Positions 34,827 through 42,507 of a stretch of 64,000 nucleotides of DNA are shown one piece after another. A program made the position numbers and the translations under genes. Source of the DNA: Halarchaeum rubridurum (GTDB lineage Archaea > Halobacteriota > Halobacteria > Halobacteriales > Halobacteriaceae); NCBI RefSeq assembly GCF_014647115.1, contig NZ_BMOO01000002.1, positions 310,001-374,000 of the forward strand, given 5' to 3'. Position 1 is the first letter of the stretch, and every line of letters starts with the position of its first letter. The notes beneath the pieces are model-generated. The model was not told the DNA's origin. It worked only from the letters and a program-made list of their open reading frames with translations, and ran no database searches.

Positions 34827-35785
34827 CCGCGACAGACACGAACACCGACACCGAACGGACGGACGCATCGACCGCGAAGACGACCGACGCGTTGAGTGCG
34901 GAGGCGACCGAGGTCGCGGACGCCACGACGCCGGACGCTTCAGCCGACGCGGCGCCGGACGGCGGCACGACGGACGCGTCGGACGCCGCCGACCCGGAAG
35001 CGGTGGCCGCCGGGACGCCGCCGTCCGACACCTCCGGTCGGCAGTCGCCCGCCGTCGCCGCCACCGGGCCGGGGACCGACACCCTCCTGCAGACGGACGG
35101 CCTCACGAAGCGCTTCGGGGGGTTCACCGCCATCGACGATGTCGACTTCGATGTCGAGGCGGGCGAGCTCCGCTGTCTCATCGGGCCAAACGGCGCCGGG
35201 AAGTCCACGCTCCTGAAGCTCATCACGGGCCGCCACGACGCGACGAGCGGCGCGATCTACTACGACGGCGCCGACATCACGGACCGCCGGCCGCACGAGC
35301 GCGTCGACCTCGGCATCGGGATGAAGTTCCAGGTGCCCTCGGTCTTCGACGAACTCACCGCGTACGAGAACATGCGCCTCTCGGTCCAGCGGACGCACGC
35401 CGACGCGGACCTCGACGAGGCGATCCGCGACGCGCTCGAACGCATCGACCTCGCCGAGCGCGCCACCACTCCCGCGGGCGAGCTCTCGCACGGCCAGCAG
35501 GGCCGCCTGGAGATCGGGATGGCGGCCGCGCTCGAACCCGACCTCCTCCTCGACGAACCCGTCGCGGGGCTCTCCGTCGAGGAGCGAAACGAGGTCGCCG
35601 ACCTCGTCACCGAGCTGAACGGCGACGGCATCGCCTTCATCGTCATCGAGCACGACATCGACTTCGTCGCGAACATCGCCGACGAGGTGACCGTCCTCCA
35701 CGGCGGCGAGGTGTTCCGCGAGGGCTCCATCGAGGCCATCCGCGACGACGACGAGGTCCGGCGCATCTACCTGGGGGGTGAGTGA
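34823..35785 (+). CDS. urtD: Urea ABC transporter ATP-binding protein UrtD with a long Ala/Thr/Asp-rich N-terminal extension
   Basis: A 320-residue ABC ATPase. Residues from about 88 on are the LivG-type domain: Walker A GPNGAGKST, Q-loop region KFQVPSVFDELTAYENM, signature LSHGQQGRLEIGMA, Walker B LLLDEP, and the switch His in FIVIEHDIDFV. The first 85 or so residues are a low-complexity tract of Thr, Ala, Asp, Pro and Ser that is not part of the family. ATG 34823 overlaps the urtC stop, which supports this start and hence translation of the tract. Confidence 0.9.
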   Translation: MTATDTNTDTERTDASTAKTTDALSAEATEVADATTPDASADAAPDGGTTDASDAADPEAVAAGTPPSDTSGRQSPAVAATGPGTDTLLQTDGLTKRFGGFTAIDDVDFDVEAGELRCLIGPNGAGKSTLLKLITGRHDATSGAIYYDGADITDRRPHERVDLGIGMKFQVPSVFDELTAYENMRLSVQRTHADADLDEAIRDALERIDLAERATTPAGELSHGQQGRLEIGMAAALEPDLLLDEPVAGLSVEERNEVADLVTELNGDGIAFIVIEHDIDFVANIADEVTVLHGGEVFREGSIEAIRDDDEVRRIYLGGE

Positions 35786-35788
35786 GTC

Positions 35789-36496
35789 GTGTCGCCCGTT
35801 CTCGAATGCGAGGACCTCTCCGCGGCGTACGACTCCACGCTCGTCCTCCGCGACGTCGACCTCACCGTCGACGAGGGCGAAATCGTCGGCGTCATGGGGA
35901 AGAACGGGGCGGGGAAGTCCACGCTGATGAAGACCATCATCGGCCTGCTCGAACCCGCCTCGGGCGTCGTTCGCTACGAGGGCGAGGACCTCGCGGGGAC
36001 GAGCGCCGACGAGCGCGCGAACGCCGGTATCGGCTACATCCCCCAGGGCCGCGACGTCTTCCCCGACCTCACCGTCGAGGAGAACCTCCTCGTCGGCGAG
36101 AGCGTCAACCGCGAGCGCGACCACGACCTCTACGACGAGGTGTACGACTACTTCCCGATACTGGAGGAGCGCCGCACCCAGAAGGCCGGGACGATGAGCG
36201 GCGGCCAACAGCAGATGCTCGCCATCGGGCGCGCGCTCGTCGGTAACCCCGACCTCCTCCTCCTCGACGAGCACAGCGAGGGGGTCCAACCCTCCATCGT
36301 CGAGGAGATAAGCGAGAACCTCCGCGAACTCAACGACGAACTGGGGACGACCGTCCTCTTCGTCGAGCAGAACCTCGGCGCGATACAGGACATGGCCGAC
36401 CGGTGTTACGCCATGGAACGCGGCCGCATCGTCGACGAGGTCGGCCCCGAAGAGCTCCGGGACGAGGACGCCATCGCCTCCTACCTCGCCGTCTGA
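35789..36496 (+). CDS. urtE: Urea ABC transporter ATP-binding protein UrtE
   Basis: A 235-residue LivF-type ATPase, starting with GTG three bases after the urtD stop. Walker A is MGKNGAGKSTLMKTI, followed by GIGYIPQGRDVFPDLTVEENL, signature MSGGQQQMLAIGRAL, Walker B LLLLDEHSEGVQPSIVEEI (with the His typical of UrtE) and VLFVEQNLGAIQDMADRCYAMERGRI. It is the last gene of the urtABCDE operon. Confidence 0.94.
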   Translation: MSPVLECEDLSAAYDSTLVLRDVDLTVDEGEIVGVMGKNGAGKSTLMKTIIGLLEPASGVVRYEGEDLAGTSADERANAGIGYIPQGRDVFPDLTVEENLLVGESVNRERDHDLYDEVYDYFPILEERRTQKAGTMSGGQQQMLAIGRALVGNPDLLLLDEHSEGVQPSIVEEISENLRELNDELGTTVLFVEQNLGAIQDMADRCYAMERGRIVDEVGPEELRDEDAIASYLAV

Positions 36497-36551
36497 GCAC
36501 CTCGGTCCTCTCCTCCCCGATTTCTTCTTCTTCGCGACTTCCCCGGTCTGT

Positions 36552-37079
36552 TCACGCGCCGCGGCGGAGCGCGCCGAGCGCGAACAGCCCGGTCCCGACG
36601 GCGACCGTCGCGGTCCCGGCGACCAGCAGTCGGAGGCCGATGACGTGCGGGCCGAAGAAGACGAGGCCGTACGGGACGCGGCCGACGCTGATGAGGTTGT
36701 AGCCGGTGAGCATCGTGAGCACGGCCGGCGTGTCCGCGCCCCGTTCGCGCATCCGGTCGACGATGGGGTAGACGGCGTAGGGACCGCCGGGGATGAGGCC
36801 GGCGACGAGCCCGGCCGCGACGACCTCGTGGACGCTCGCGGACGCGCCGAGGAACTCGGCGAGCCGGTCCTCCGGGAGCAACTCGCCGATGGCGCTCGCG
36901 AGGAAGAACGCGGCGACGATGGTCGTGGCGAGGCTCGTGACCGTCGAGAGCCCGCCCGCGAGGCCCGCGCGGGCGACGCCGGGGTCGGTGACGAACAGCG
37001 CCGCGTAGAGGCCGAGCGTCCCGAGGACGACGACGCGCTGGCCCCACGAGTCGCCGACGAGCAGGTCGAGGCGGCTCAC
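36552..37079 (-). CDS. Half-size membrane permease, second of a tandem paralogous pair
   Basis: A 175-residue membrane protein with about five hydrophobic segments, starting with GTG that overlaps the previous stop. It resembles the short COG0701-type predicted permeases: the core LIPGGPYAVYPIVDRMRERGADTPAVLTMLTGYNLISVGRVPYGLVFFGP is shared with its upstream neighbour (37076-37591). The transported compound is unknown. Between urea uptake/urease and a NikR-type gene, a role in nickel or nitrogen transport is possible but is inference from position. Confidence 0.68.
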   Translation of the reverse strand: MSRLDLLVGDSWGQRVVVLGTLGLYAALFVTDPGVARAGLAGGLSTVTSLATTIVAAFFLASAIGELLPEDRLAEFLGASASVHEVVAAGLVAGLIPGGPYAVYPIVDRMRERGADTPAVLTMLTGYNLISVGRVPYGLVFFGPHVIGLRLLVAGTATVAVGTGLFALGALRRGA

Positions 37080-37591
37080 GCGCCGACCACCACCGCGGCG
37101 ACGGCGGCGAACGCGACCGTCACGACGACGCCGATGGCGACGCGCGCGGCGACGACTCGCTCCTCGAAGAAGACGAGCCCGTACGGCACGCGCAACAGCC
37201 CGATGCCACCGTAGCCGACGAGGAGCGCGAGGACGGCGGTGAGCCCCGCGCCGCTGTCCGCGACCTCCGCGATGATGGGGTAGACGGCGTACGGACCGCC
37301 GGGGAGGACGCCGCCGACGAGCCCGGCGAGCACGGTCCCGGGCGCGCCCGCGGCCCCGCCGATCAGCCCGGCGACGGCCTCCCGCGGGAGGAGCCGACCG
37401 ATGGCGCTCGCCAACAGGAGCGCGGCGAGGACGAGCGTGGTGAGCGCGCCGAGCGTCTTCGCCCCGTTTCTCGCCGCCGCGCGCGCCGTCGCCGGCCGCC
37501 GCACGACCAGATAGCCGTAGAGGACGAGCGTACCGACGACGACGACGCGTTGGCCGACGCTCGCGCCGAGCAGGATATCGAGGGACGACAT
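37076..37591 (-). CDS. Half-size membrane permease, first of a tandem paralogous pair
   Basis: A 171-residue membrane protein starting MSSLDILLGASVGQRVVVVGTLVLYGY. It is paralogous to the next gene along its whole length; both start MSxLDxLxGxSxGQRVVVxGTLxLY and share LPGGPYAVYPII and RVPYGLVFF. ATG 37591 was chosen so that the N termini of the pair align. Two half-size proteins of this kind probably form a heterodimeric channel. Its upstream region carries the 10-base inverted repeat at 37666-37702. Confidence 0.68.
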   Translation of the reverse strand: MSSLDILLGASVGQRVVVVGTLVLYGYLVVRRPATARAAARNGAKTLGALTTLVLAALLLASAIGRLLPREAVAGLIGGAAGAPGTVLAGLVGGVLPGGPYAVYPIIAEVADSGAGLTAVLALLVGYGGIGLLRVPYGLVFFEERVVAARVAIGVVVTVAFAAVAAVVVGA

Positions 37592-37665
37592 ACGTTCGTC
37601 GTCGTCCGCGATTCGCTTGTAGGTGGGCGATTCCCCAACGACCGGGACAACATACCTAGTGAAAA

Positions 37666-37702
37666 TACGTACGCAAAAACCTATTTGTACGATGCGTACG
37701 TA
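37666..37702. promoter_or_regulatory. Inverted repeat TACGTACGCA ... TGCGTACGTA around a TATA box
   Basis: Perfect 10-base arms at 37666-37675 and 37693-37702, 17 bases apart. The spacer contains CCTATTTG, a TATA-like box about 35 bases before the acetyltransferase ATG (37721). It lies between divergent genes and could control both. Confidence 0.5.
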
Positions 37703-37720
37703 CACAGATTCGAGAACAAG

Positions 37721-38266
37721 ATGTCGAAAAGCGCCTCCGAATCGGAAATCGGTACCAATTCGTCAACTAACGGTGGCGTCCACGTCGCCGCCGTCACCGA
37801 CGGCGCGGGGCGACAACTCGACATCACCGGGTATCGCGGCGTCCTCCCGGACGGCACCGCGAACGCGCTCGCCGGGATGTACGGGACGTTCGGCTTCGAG
37901 GACCGCGCACAGGGGCTCCCGCCGATGGGGCTCGACGCCGTCCGGTCGTGGCTCGAACGCCTCGGCGACTCCGGCGCTCGCCACGTCCTCGTCGAGCACG
38001 ACGACGTGCCGGTCGCCCACGCCGTCCTCGTCCCCGACGGCGACGCGCACGAGCTCGCCATCTTCGTCCAACCCGAGTACCAGGGCGCGCGCGTCGGGAC
38101 GCACACGATGGAGGCGCTCTTCGACTACGGCCGCGAGCGCGGCGTCGAGACGGTCTGGCTCCACGTCGAGAAGTCGAACGCCCCCGCCGTCTCGCTCTAC
38201 CAGGGCTACGACTTCGAGATTACGGACGAACGCCCGCTCGAATTCGAGATGGTGCGCGACCTCTGA
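37721..38266 (+). CDS. GNAT-family N-acetyltransferase
   Basis: A 181-residue acetyltransferase. After a Ser-rich start (MSKSASESEIGTNSSTNGG), the GNAT fold shows ARHVLVEHDDVPVAHAVLVPD, the acetyl-CoA strand ELAIFVQPEYQGARVGTHTMEALFDYGRERGVETVWLHVEKSNAPAVSLYQGYDFEI (Q/RxxGxG/A as QGARVG), and the tail DERPLEFEMVRDL. ATG 37721 is supported by the TATA box CCTATTTG about 35 bases upstream. The acceptor is unknown. Confidence 0.83.
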   Translation: MSKSASESEIGTNSSTNGGVHVAAVTDGAGRQLDITGYRGVLPDGTANALAGMYGTFGFEDRAQGLPPMGLDAVRSWLERLGDSGARHVLVEHDDVPVAHAVLVPDGDAHELAIFVQPEYQGARVGTHTMEALFDYGRERGVETVWLHVEKSNAPAVSLYQGYDFEITDERPLEFEMVRDL

Positions 38267-38317
38267 GCCGCCGCGCGCCGGTCCGCGTTCGGCTTCGTCC
38301 CGGCCTTCCCGGCTCGC

Positions 38318-39334
38318 TCAGACCTCGATGACGACCTTCCCGGTGTGCTCGCCGTTCCAGACGTAGCGGTACGCCGCCCTCGCGTCCTCGAAGCCGAACA
38401 CCCGGTCGACGACAGGCTCGATACCGTTCGCGTCGATGGCGCGCGCCATCCGGTCGAACGCCGCGCGGCTCCCGACGCTCACGCCCCGCACGCTGCTCGC
38501 CTTGTGGAGGACGGGCTGGGGCGAGACATCCGCCTCGGGGTCCGAGAGCACGCCTATCAGGTGAACTTCGCCGTTGTACCGCACCGCCCCGAGCGAGCGT
38601 TCGAGCGTCCCCGCGCCGCCGACCTCGACGACGTGGTCGACGCCGACGCCGTCCGTCGCCTCCAGGACCGCCTCGTCCCACTCGGGGTTCTCCTCGTAGT
38701 TGATGGTCACCTCGGCCCCCCGCGATTCCGCGAGGTCGAGCTTCGCGTCGCTGGAGGACGTGACGAGTGGCGTCGCGCCCGCGGCGTCCGCGAACTGGAG
38801 CGCGAACGTCGAGACGCCGCCCGTCCCGAGACAGAGCACGCTCTCGCCCGGCGTCAGGTCGCCGTGCTCCTCGAGCGCCGTCCACGCCGTCAGCCCCGCA
38901 CACGTCAGCGTGCAGGCCTCCTCGTAGTCGAGCGACGCCGGCATCCGCGGCGTCGCGTCCGCCGGGAAGACCGCGTACTCCGCGAGCGTCCCCGGGCGAT
39001 TCCCACCGGTCGCCGTGTGCGTCTTCTCCGGCGTTCCCGGCCCGTCGACCCAGTCCGGGAAGAACGGCGCGACGACCGAATCGCCCTCCTCCAGGCGCTC
39101 GACGTCCGCGCCCGTCTCCACGACGTCGCCCGCGCCGTCGCAGAGCGGGACCATCGGGTACTCCTCGCCCGGATAGCCGAACTCCGTCGCCGCGATGGCG
39201 AGGTCGCGGTAGTTGATCGAGGCCGCCTCGATCTTCACCAATACCTCGTCCGGGCCGGGCTCGGGGCGCTCGCGCTCGACGATCTCCAGTCCCTCGAACT
39301 CCGGGTCCTCCTCTCGTAGCTCGTACGCGCGCAT
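38318..39334 (-). CDS. Zinc-independent medium-chain dehydrogenase/reductase (alcohol dehydrogenase/quinone reductase family)
   Basis: A 338-residue MDR protein: the GroES-like part holds EVLVKIEAASINYRDLAI, PLCDGAGDVVETGADVERLEEGDSV; the nucleotide-binding half holds ACTLTCAGLTAWTAL, GESVLCLGTGGVSTFALQFADAAGA and VDHVVEVGGAGTLERSLGAV. The usual catalytic zinc Cys and the structural four-Cys lobe are absent, so it is closer to NAD(P)H:quinone reductase-like members. The substrate is unknown. Confidence 0.85.
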   Translation of the reverse strand: MRAYELREEDPEFEGLEIVERERPEPGPDEVLVKIEAASINYRDLAIAATEFGYPGEEYPMVPLCDGAGDVVETGADVERLEEGDSVVAPFFPDWVDGPGTPEKTHTATGGNRPGTLAEYAVFPADATPRMPASLDYEEACTLTCAGLTAWTALEEHGDLTPGESVLCLGTGGVSTFALQFADAAGATPLVTSSSDAKLDLAESRGAEVTINYEENPEWDEAVLEATDGVGVDHVVEVGGAGTLERSLGAVRYNGEVHLIGVLSDPEADVSPQPVLHKASSVRGVSVGSRAAFDRMARAIDANGIEPVVDRVFGFEDARAAYRYVWNGEHTGKVVIEV

Positions 39335-39412
39335 ACCGAACGATGGACCGGCCGGGGCTTGTAGCTCCGGGAGGCGTCGGAAACCACCGCAATCGTCCCT
39401 CTCCGCCGACGG

Positions 39413-39829
39413 TCAGCTCTCGGCGTCGACGACGGTGAGCTTGACGTGGTGGACGCCTTCGAGCGGCCGGAGGCGGTCGAGGAGGGTCTCGATGCGCTCG
39501 CCGTCGCCCTCGACGGCGATGGATTCGAGGCAGAGGTGGTCGCTGAGGTGGACGTGGTGGACGGCGATGATGGTGTCGGCGAAGTCGTGTTGGAGGTCGG
39601 TCATGGCCTCGGCGACGCCGCTGTGGTCGTGGTCGTAGAGGACGACGACGGTCCCGCTGAGCGCTCCGGAGAGCCCGGTCTGGCGGTTGAACTCGGTGAC
39701 GAACGCGCGGAGGGCGTCGCGCGTCGCTTCGGAGCGGCTCGCGTAATCTCCCGTCTCCACCACGTCGTCGAGGGCGTCGCGGAGGTTGGACGGGACGGTG
39801 ACGCTCATCCGTTCGAGGCCGTCGCTCAT
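39413..39829 (-). CDS. nikR: NikR-type nickel-responsive ribbon-helix-helix regulator
   Basis: A 138-residue protein: an N-terminal RHH domain (MSDGLERMSVTVPSNLRDALDDVVETGDYASRSEATRDALRAF) and a C-terminal ACT-like NikR domain. Nickel ligands of NikR are present in TVVVLYDHDHSG (His), AVHHVHLSDHLCLESIAVEG (two His and the Cys). NikR binds DNA when loaded with Ni(II) and represses nickel uptake genes. ATG 39829 puts the RHH strand at the expected place. About 3 kb from the urtE end and 8 kb from ureB, it probably serves urease nickel supply. Confidence 0.88.
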   Translation of the reverse strand: MSDGLERMSVTVPSNLRDALDDVVETGDYASRSEATRDALRAFVTEFNRQTGLSGALSGTVVVLYDHDHSGVAEAMTDLQHDFADTIIAVHHVHLSDHLCLESIAVEGDGERIETLLDRLRPLEGVHHVKLTVVDAES

Positions 39830-39933
39830 GCGGTGGCGTTCGCCGCTGTCCGGGTTAAGCGGTCCGCCTCGCTCCCGTCCCCGGCGGGGGCGAACCGGGC
39901 GACTCACGTCGCGGCGTCCCCAACCCCGTCGTG

Positions 39934-41199
39934 ATGCGCACTCGTTCCCGGGTCGTCGTGGGTCTCGCCGTCCTCGCGCTGGTCGTCCTCGCGGGGTGTG
40001 CGGGCGCGGGCGCAGGCGTGGACGTGGACGTCGGGCCGCTCTCGTTCGACGACGGTGCCCTCGGTCCCGTCTGGGTCAGCGACACGCCGGCCAATCCCGG
40101 CGGGTCGCACCATCCGGCCGTCGCGGCCCGGGCGGACGGCGAGACGTACGTCGCGACCGGGTTCGGCGACGCCGGCGCGAACGTGACGTGTTCGTTCGTC
40201 GTCCTGAACGGCTCGGGCGGGACGCGCTGGACGCGCGCCATCCCGAGCGACGCGTGCGGGACGCAACCCACCGGGGACGCGACCTTCGGGGACGTGAACG
40301 GCGACGGCCGCCTCGACGTCGTGTGGGCGACGCACGAGCGCCGGCTCTACGCGGCGGACGCCGCGAGCGGCCGCTCGGTGCTGAACACATCGTTCCCGCG
40401 CGGGATGCCGTTCGTCCGGCCGGTGGTGGTCGACGCTCCGACGCGCGTCGTCCTCCCGTCGATGACCGGCGACGTGTGGGCCTATCGCCCGAACGGGTCG
40501 GTCGCGTGGCACCGGTCGTTCCCGGACAACGTCCGGGGACAGGAGCCCCAGGTGGTGACGACGGCCTCGGGGACGCGCGCGCTCGTCCTCGGGACGACGG
40601 GCGGCCTCGTCGCGCTCGACCCGGCGACGGGCGAGACGCTGTGGCGTCGCCACGAACCGACGCGGTTCCTCCGCGCGGGCACCCTCGACGGCCGCGATGT
40701 CCTCGTCGGAACCGGGCAGAACGCGGCGACGGACGGCGCGCACGTCGAGGCAATCGCGGCGAACGGGACGCGCCTGTGGCGACACCGGAGTGCGGGGACG
40801 GGGACGCTCGCGGTCGGTGCGGTCGGTCGTCCCGCGCCGGACGCGTCAGCGCGCGCGTACGTGACGAGCACGGACGGCCGGCTCACGGCCTACGACCTCG
40901 CCACGGGGCGGGTCGTCTGGAACCGGACGCTCGACCGGGAGCGCCACTACGTGCCGCCGCCGACGCTCGCGGACCTCGACGGCGACGGGAACCGGTCGGT
41001 CGTGGCAACGACGGGCCACGGCCCGATGCGGGCGTTCGACGCGGCCTCCGGCGCGTCCCGCGGGGTCTGGGGCTGGGAGGACGAGGACGTCGCCGTCTGG
41101 GCGGGGCTCCGAAGCGCGGACCTCGACGGTGACGGCGACGACGAGGTGCTCGCGGTGACGACGGACGCGCAGGTCATCGCGGTCGGGGACCGCGAGTGA
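39934..41199 (+). CDS. Secreted lipoprotein with a PQQ-like beta-propeller
   Basis: A 421-residue exported protein. The first 20 residues are a signal peptide with lipobox (VLAGC), so it is anchored outside the cell. The rest is a beta-propeller of about seven blades with repeats such as GTRWTRAIPSD, GDVWAYRPNGSVAWHRSF, GGLVALDPATGETLWRRH, GRLTAYDLATGRVVWNRTL, typical of PQQ/BamB-like propellers, and with FG-GAP-like calcium sites (DVNGDGRLDVVWAT, DLDGDGNRSVV, DLDGDGDDEVLAV). Whether it has an enzyme activity or only binds cannot be told. GTG 39931 is an adjacent alternative start. Confidence 0.78.
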   Translation: MRTRSRVVVGLAVLALVVLAGCAGAGAGVDVDVGPLSFDDGALGPVWVSDTPANPGGSHHPAVAARADGETYVATGFGDAGANVTCSFVVLNGSGGTRWTRAIPSDACGTQPTGDATFGDVNGDGRLDVVWATHERRLYAADAASGRSVLNTSFPRGMPFVRPVVVDAPTRVVLPSMTGDVWAYRPNGSVAWHRSFPDNVRGQEPQVVTTASGTRALVLGTTGGLVALDPATGETLWRRHEPTRFLRAGTLDGRDVLVGTGQNAATDGAHVEAIAANGTRLWRHRSAGTGTLAVGAVGRPAPDASARAYVTSTDGRLTAYDLATGRVVWNRTLDRERHYVPPPTLADLDGDGNRSVVATTGHGPMRAFDAASGASRGVWGWEDEDVAVWAGLRSADLDGDGDDEVLAVTTDAQVIAVGDRE

Positions 41200-41251
41200 G
41201 GTCGGGTTCGGGCGTTCCGCGCCGCCGCCGGACTCCGCGTCCCCCGCGCCG

Positions 41252-41686
41252 TCACTCGTGTTTCGTCGTGTGGACGACGAGGACGGGCACGTCGGCGCGG
41301 CGGAGGACTCGCTCGGTCGTGCTCCCGAGGACGGCGCGCGCGGCCCCCTCGCGGCCGTGCGTCCCCATCACGACGAGGTCGATGGCGTTGTCGGCGACGT
41401 AGGAGAGGATTTCGCCCGCCGGGTCGCCCTCGACGATCTCGGTCTTGGCGTCGAGGCCGGCGCGGTGGGCCGCGCCCTCGATGGACGCGACCGCGTTCTC
41501 GCCGGCGACGCGGAGGTCGTCGTCACGGAACGCGACGTCACCGAGCCGTTTGCGGAGGCTCCCGTCGACCACGTAGAGGGCGTGGACCGTCGCGTCGGCG
41601 CGCTCGGCGATGTCGAGCGCCTGCGTCACCGAGTCCTGTACCCCGCCGCTCCCGTCCGTCGGCACGAGCACGTTCTCGTACGTCAC
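41252..41686 (-). CDS. Universal stress protein (UspA family)
   Basis: A 144-residue UspA domain starting MTYENVLVPTDGSGGVQDSVTQALDIAE, with ATVHALYVVDG and the ATP-binding end DLVVMGTHGREGAARAVLGSTTERVLRRADVPVLVVHT. The G-2x-G-9x-G(S/T) pattern (GTHGREGAARAVLGST) is complete, so this one probably binds ATP, unlike the UspA at 11216-11608. It is divergent from the Lrp/AsnC-TRASH regulator gene. Confidence 0.92.
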   Translation of the reverse strand: MTYENVLVPTDGSGGVQDSVTQALDIAERADATVHALYVVDGSLRKRLGDVAFRDDDLRVAGENAVASIEGAAHRAGLDAKTEIVEGDPAGEILSYVADNAIDLVVMGTHGREGAARAVLGSTTERVLRRADVPVLVVHTTKHE

Positions 41687-41839
41687 ACTCGCTCACCCGT
41701 AGGGCTTCGTCGCACGGGCGTCCCTTCGCCGCCCCCGATGAAGTAGGTTCGGCCCGCGGCACGCGCCGGACCACGCTCGCGGGCCCGGTTCGTCGCCGCC
41801 CCCCGAAATCGCCTTGCCCCCGCGGCCGCTAGACGAGCC

Positions 41840-42457
41840 GTGAACGACCTGGACGAGACCGACCGGGAGATTCTCCGACTCCTCCACGCGGACGCGCGCC
41901 GACCGTACAGCGAGATCGCGGACGAGGTCGGCCTCTCCGGACCCGCCGTCTCGGAGCGCGTCTCGCGGCTCCGCGAGGCCGCCGTCATCGAGCGCTTCAC
42001 GGTCGACGTCGATCGCTCGACGTTCGCGGGTCGGGTGCCGCTGCTCGTCGACGTCGCGGTCGAACCCGGCCACGCGACGGCCGTCTACGCGGCCCTGCGC
42101 GAGGCCGCGGGCACCCAGCACGTCTACCGGAGCGCGGACGCGCGCGTCGTCGCGCACGTCAGCCTCCCGAACGCGGACGTCGAGTCGTGGCTCGCGGACG
42201 CGCTCGACACGACGGTCGTCGCGGACTACGACGTCTCGGTCCTCGCGGCGAGCGACTGGACGAACGACCTCGCCGACGCGGACCTCGCCGTCGCCTGCGC
42301 GGAGTGCGGGAACACCGTCACGGACGAGGGGACGAGCGCCCGCTTCGGCGGCGACCGCTATCGGTTCTGCTGTCCGACCTGCGAGGCGCGCTTCGCGGAG
42401 CGCTACGAGGAACTCGCGGACGGGGTGGACAGGACGGACGGGGCGGACGGGGCGTAG
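41840..42457 (+). CDS. Lrp/AsnC-family regulator with a C-terminal TRASH metal-binding domain
   Basis: A 205-residue regulator starting with GTG. Residues about 1-55 are the Lrp helix-turn-helix (DETDREILRLLHADARRPYSEIADEVGLSGPAVSERVSRL), about 60-140 the RAM ligand domain, and about 150-190 a TRASH/YHS-like zinc-ribbon (VACAECGNTVTDEGTSARFGGDRYRFCCPTCEARF) with the Cys pairs for metal. The architecture matches the Halobacterium regulator VNG1179C, reported to control copper efflux. CopZ and the YHS permease nearby, and copA later, are plausible targets. Confidence 0.88.
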   Translation: MNDLDETDREILRLLHADARRPYSEIADEVGLSGPAVSERVSRLREAAVIERFTVDVDRSTFAGRVPLLVDVAVEPGHATAVYAALREAAGTQHVYRSADARVVAHVSLPNADVESWLADALDTTVVADYDVSVLAASDWTNDLADADLAVACAECGNTVTDEGTSARFGGDRYRFCCPTCEARFAERYEELADGVDRTDGADGA

Positions 42458-42507
42458 ACCGATACAGGAGCGTCGCCCCCCGTTCGTTCCGGCCGTCTCT
42501 CCCCCGT

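Noticed and set aside
36552-37591. The two half-size permeases as one broken full-length permease
   Set aside because: Each has its own start, complete N-terminal signature and a four-base overlap, and they are paralogous along the whole length instead of being two different parts of one protein.
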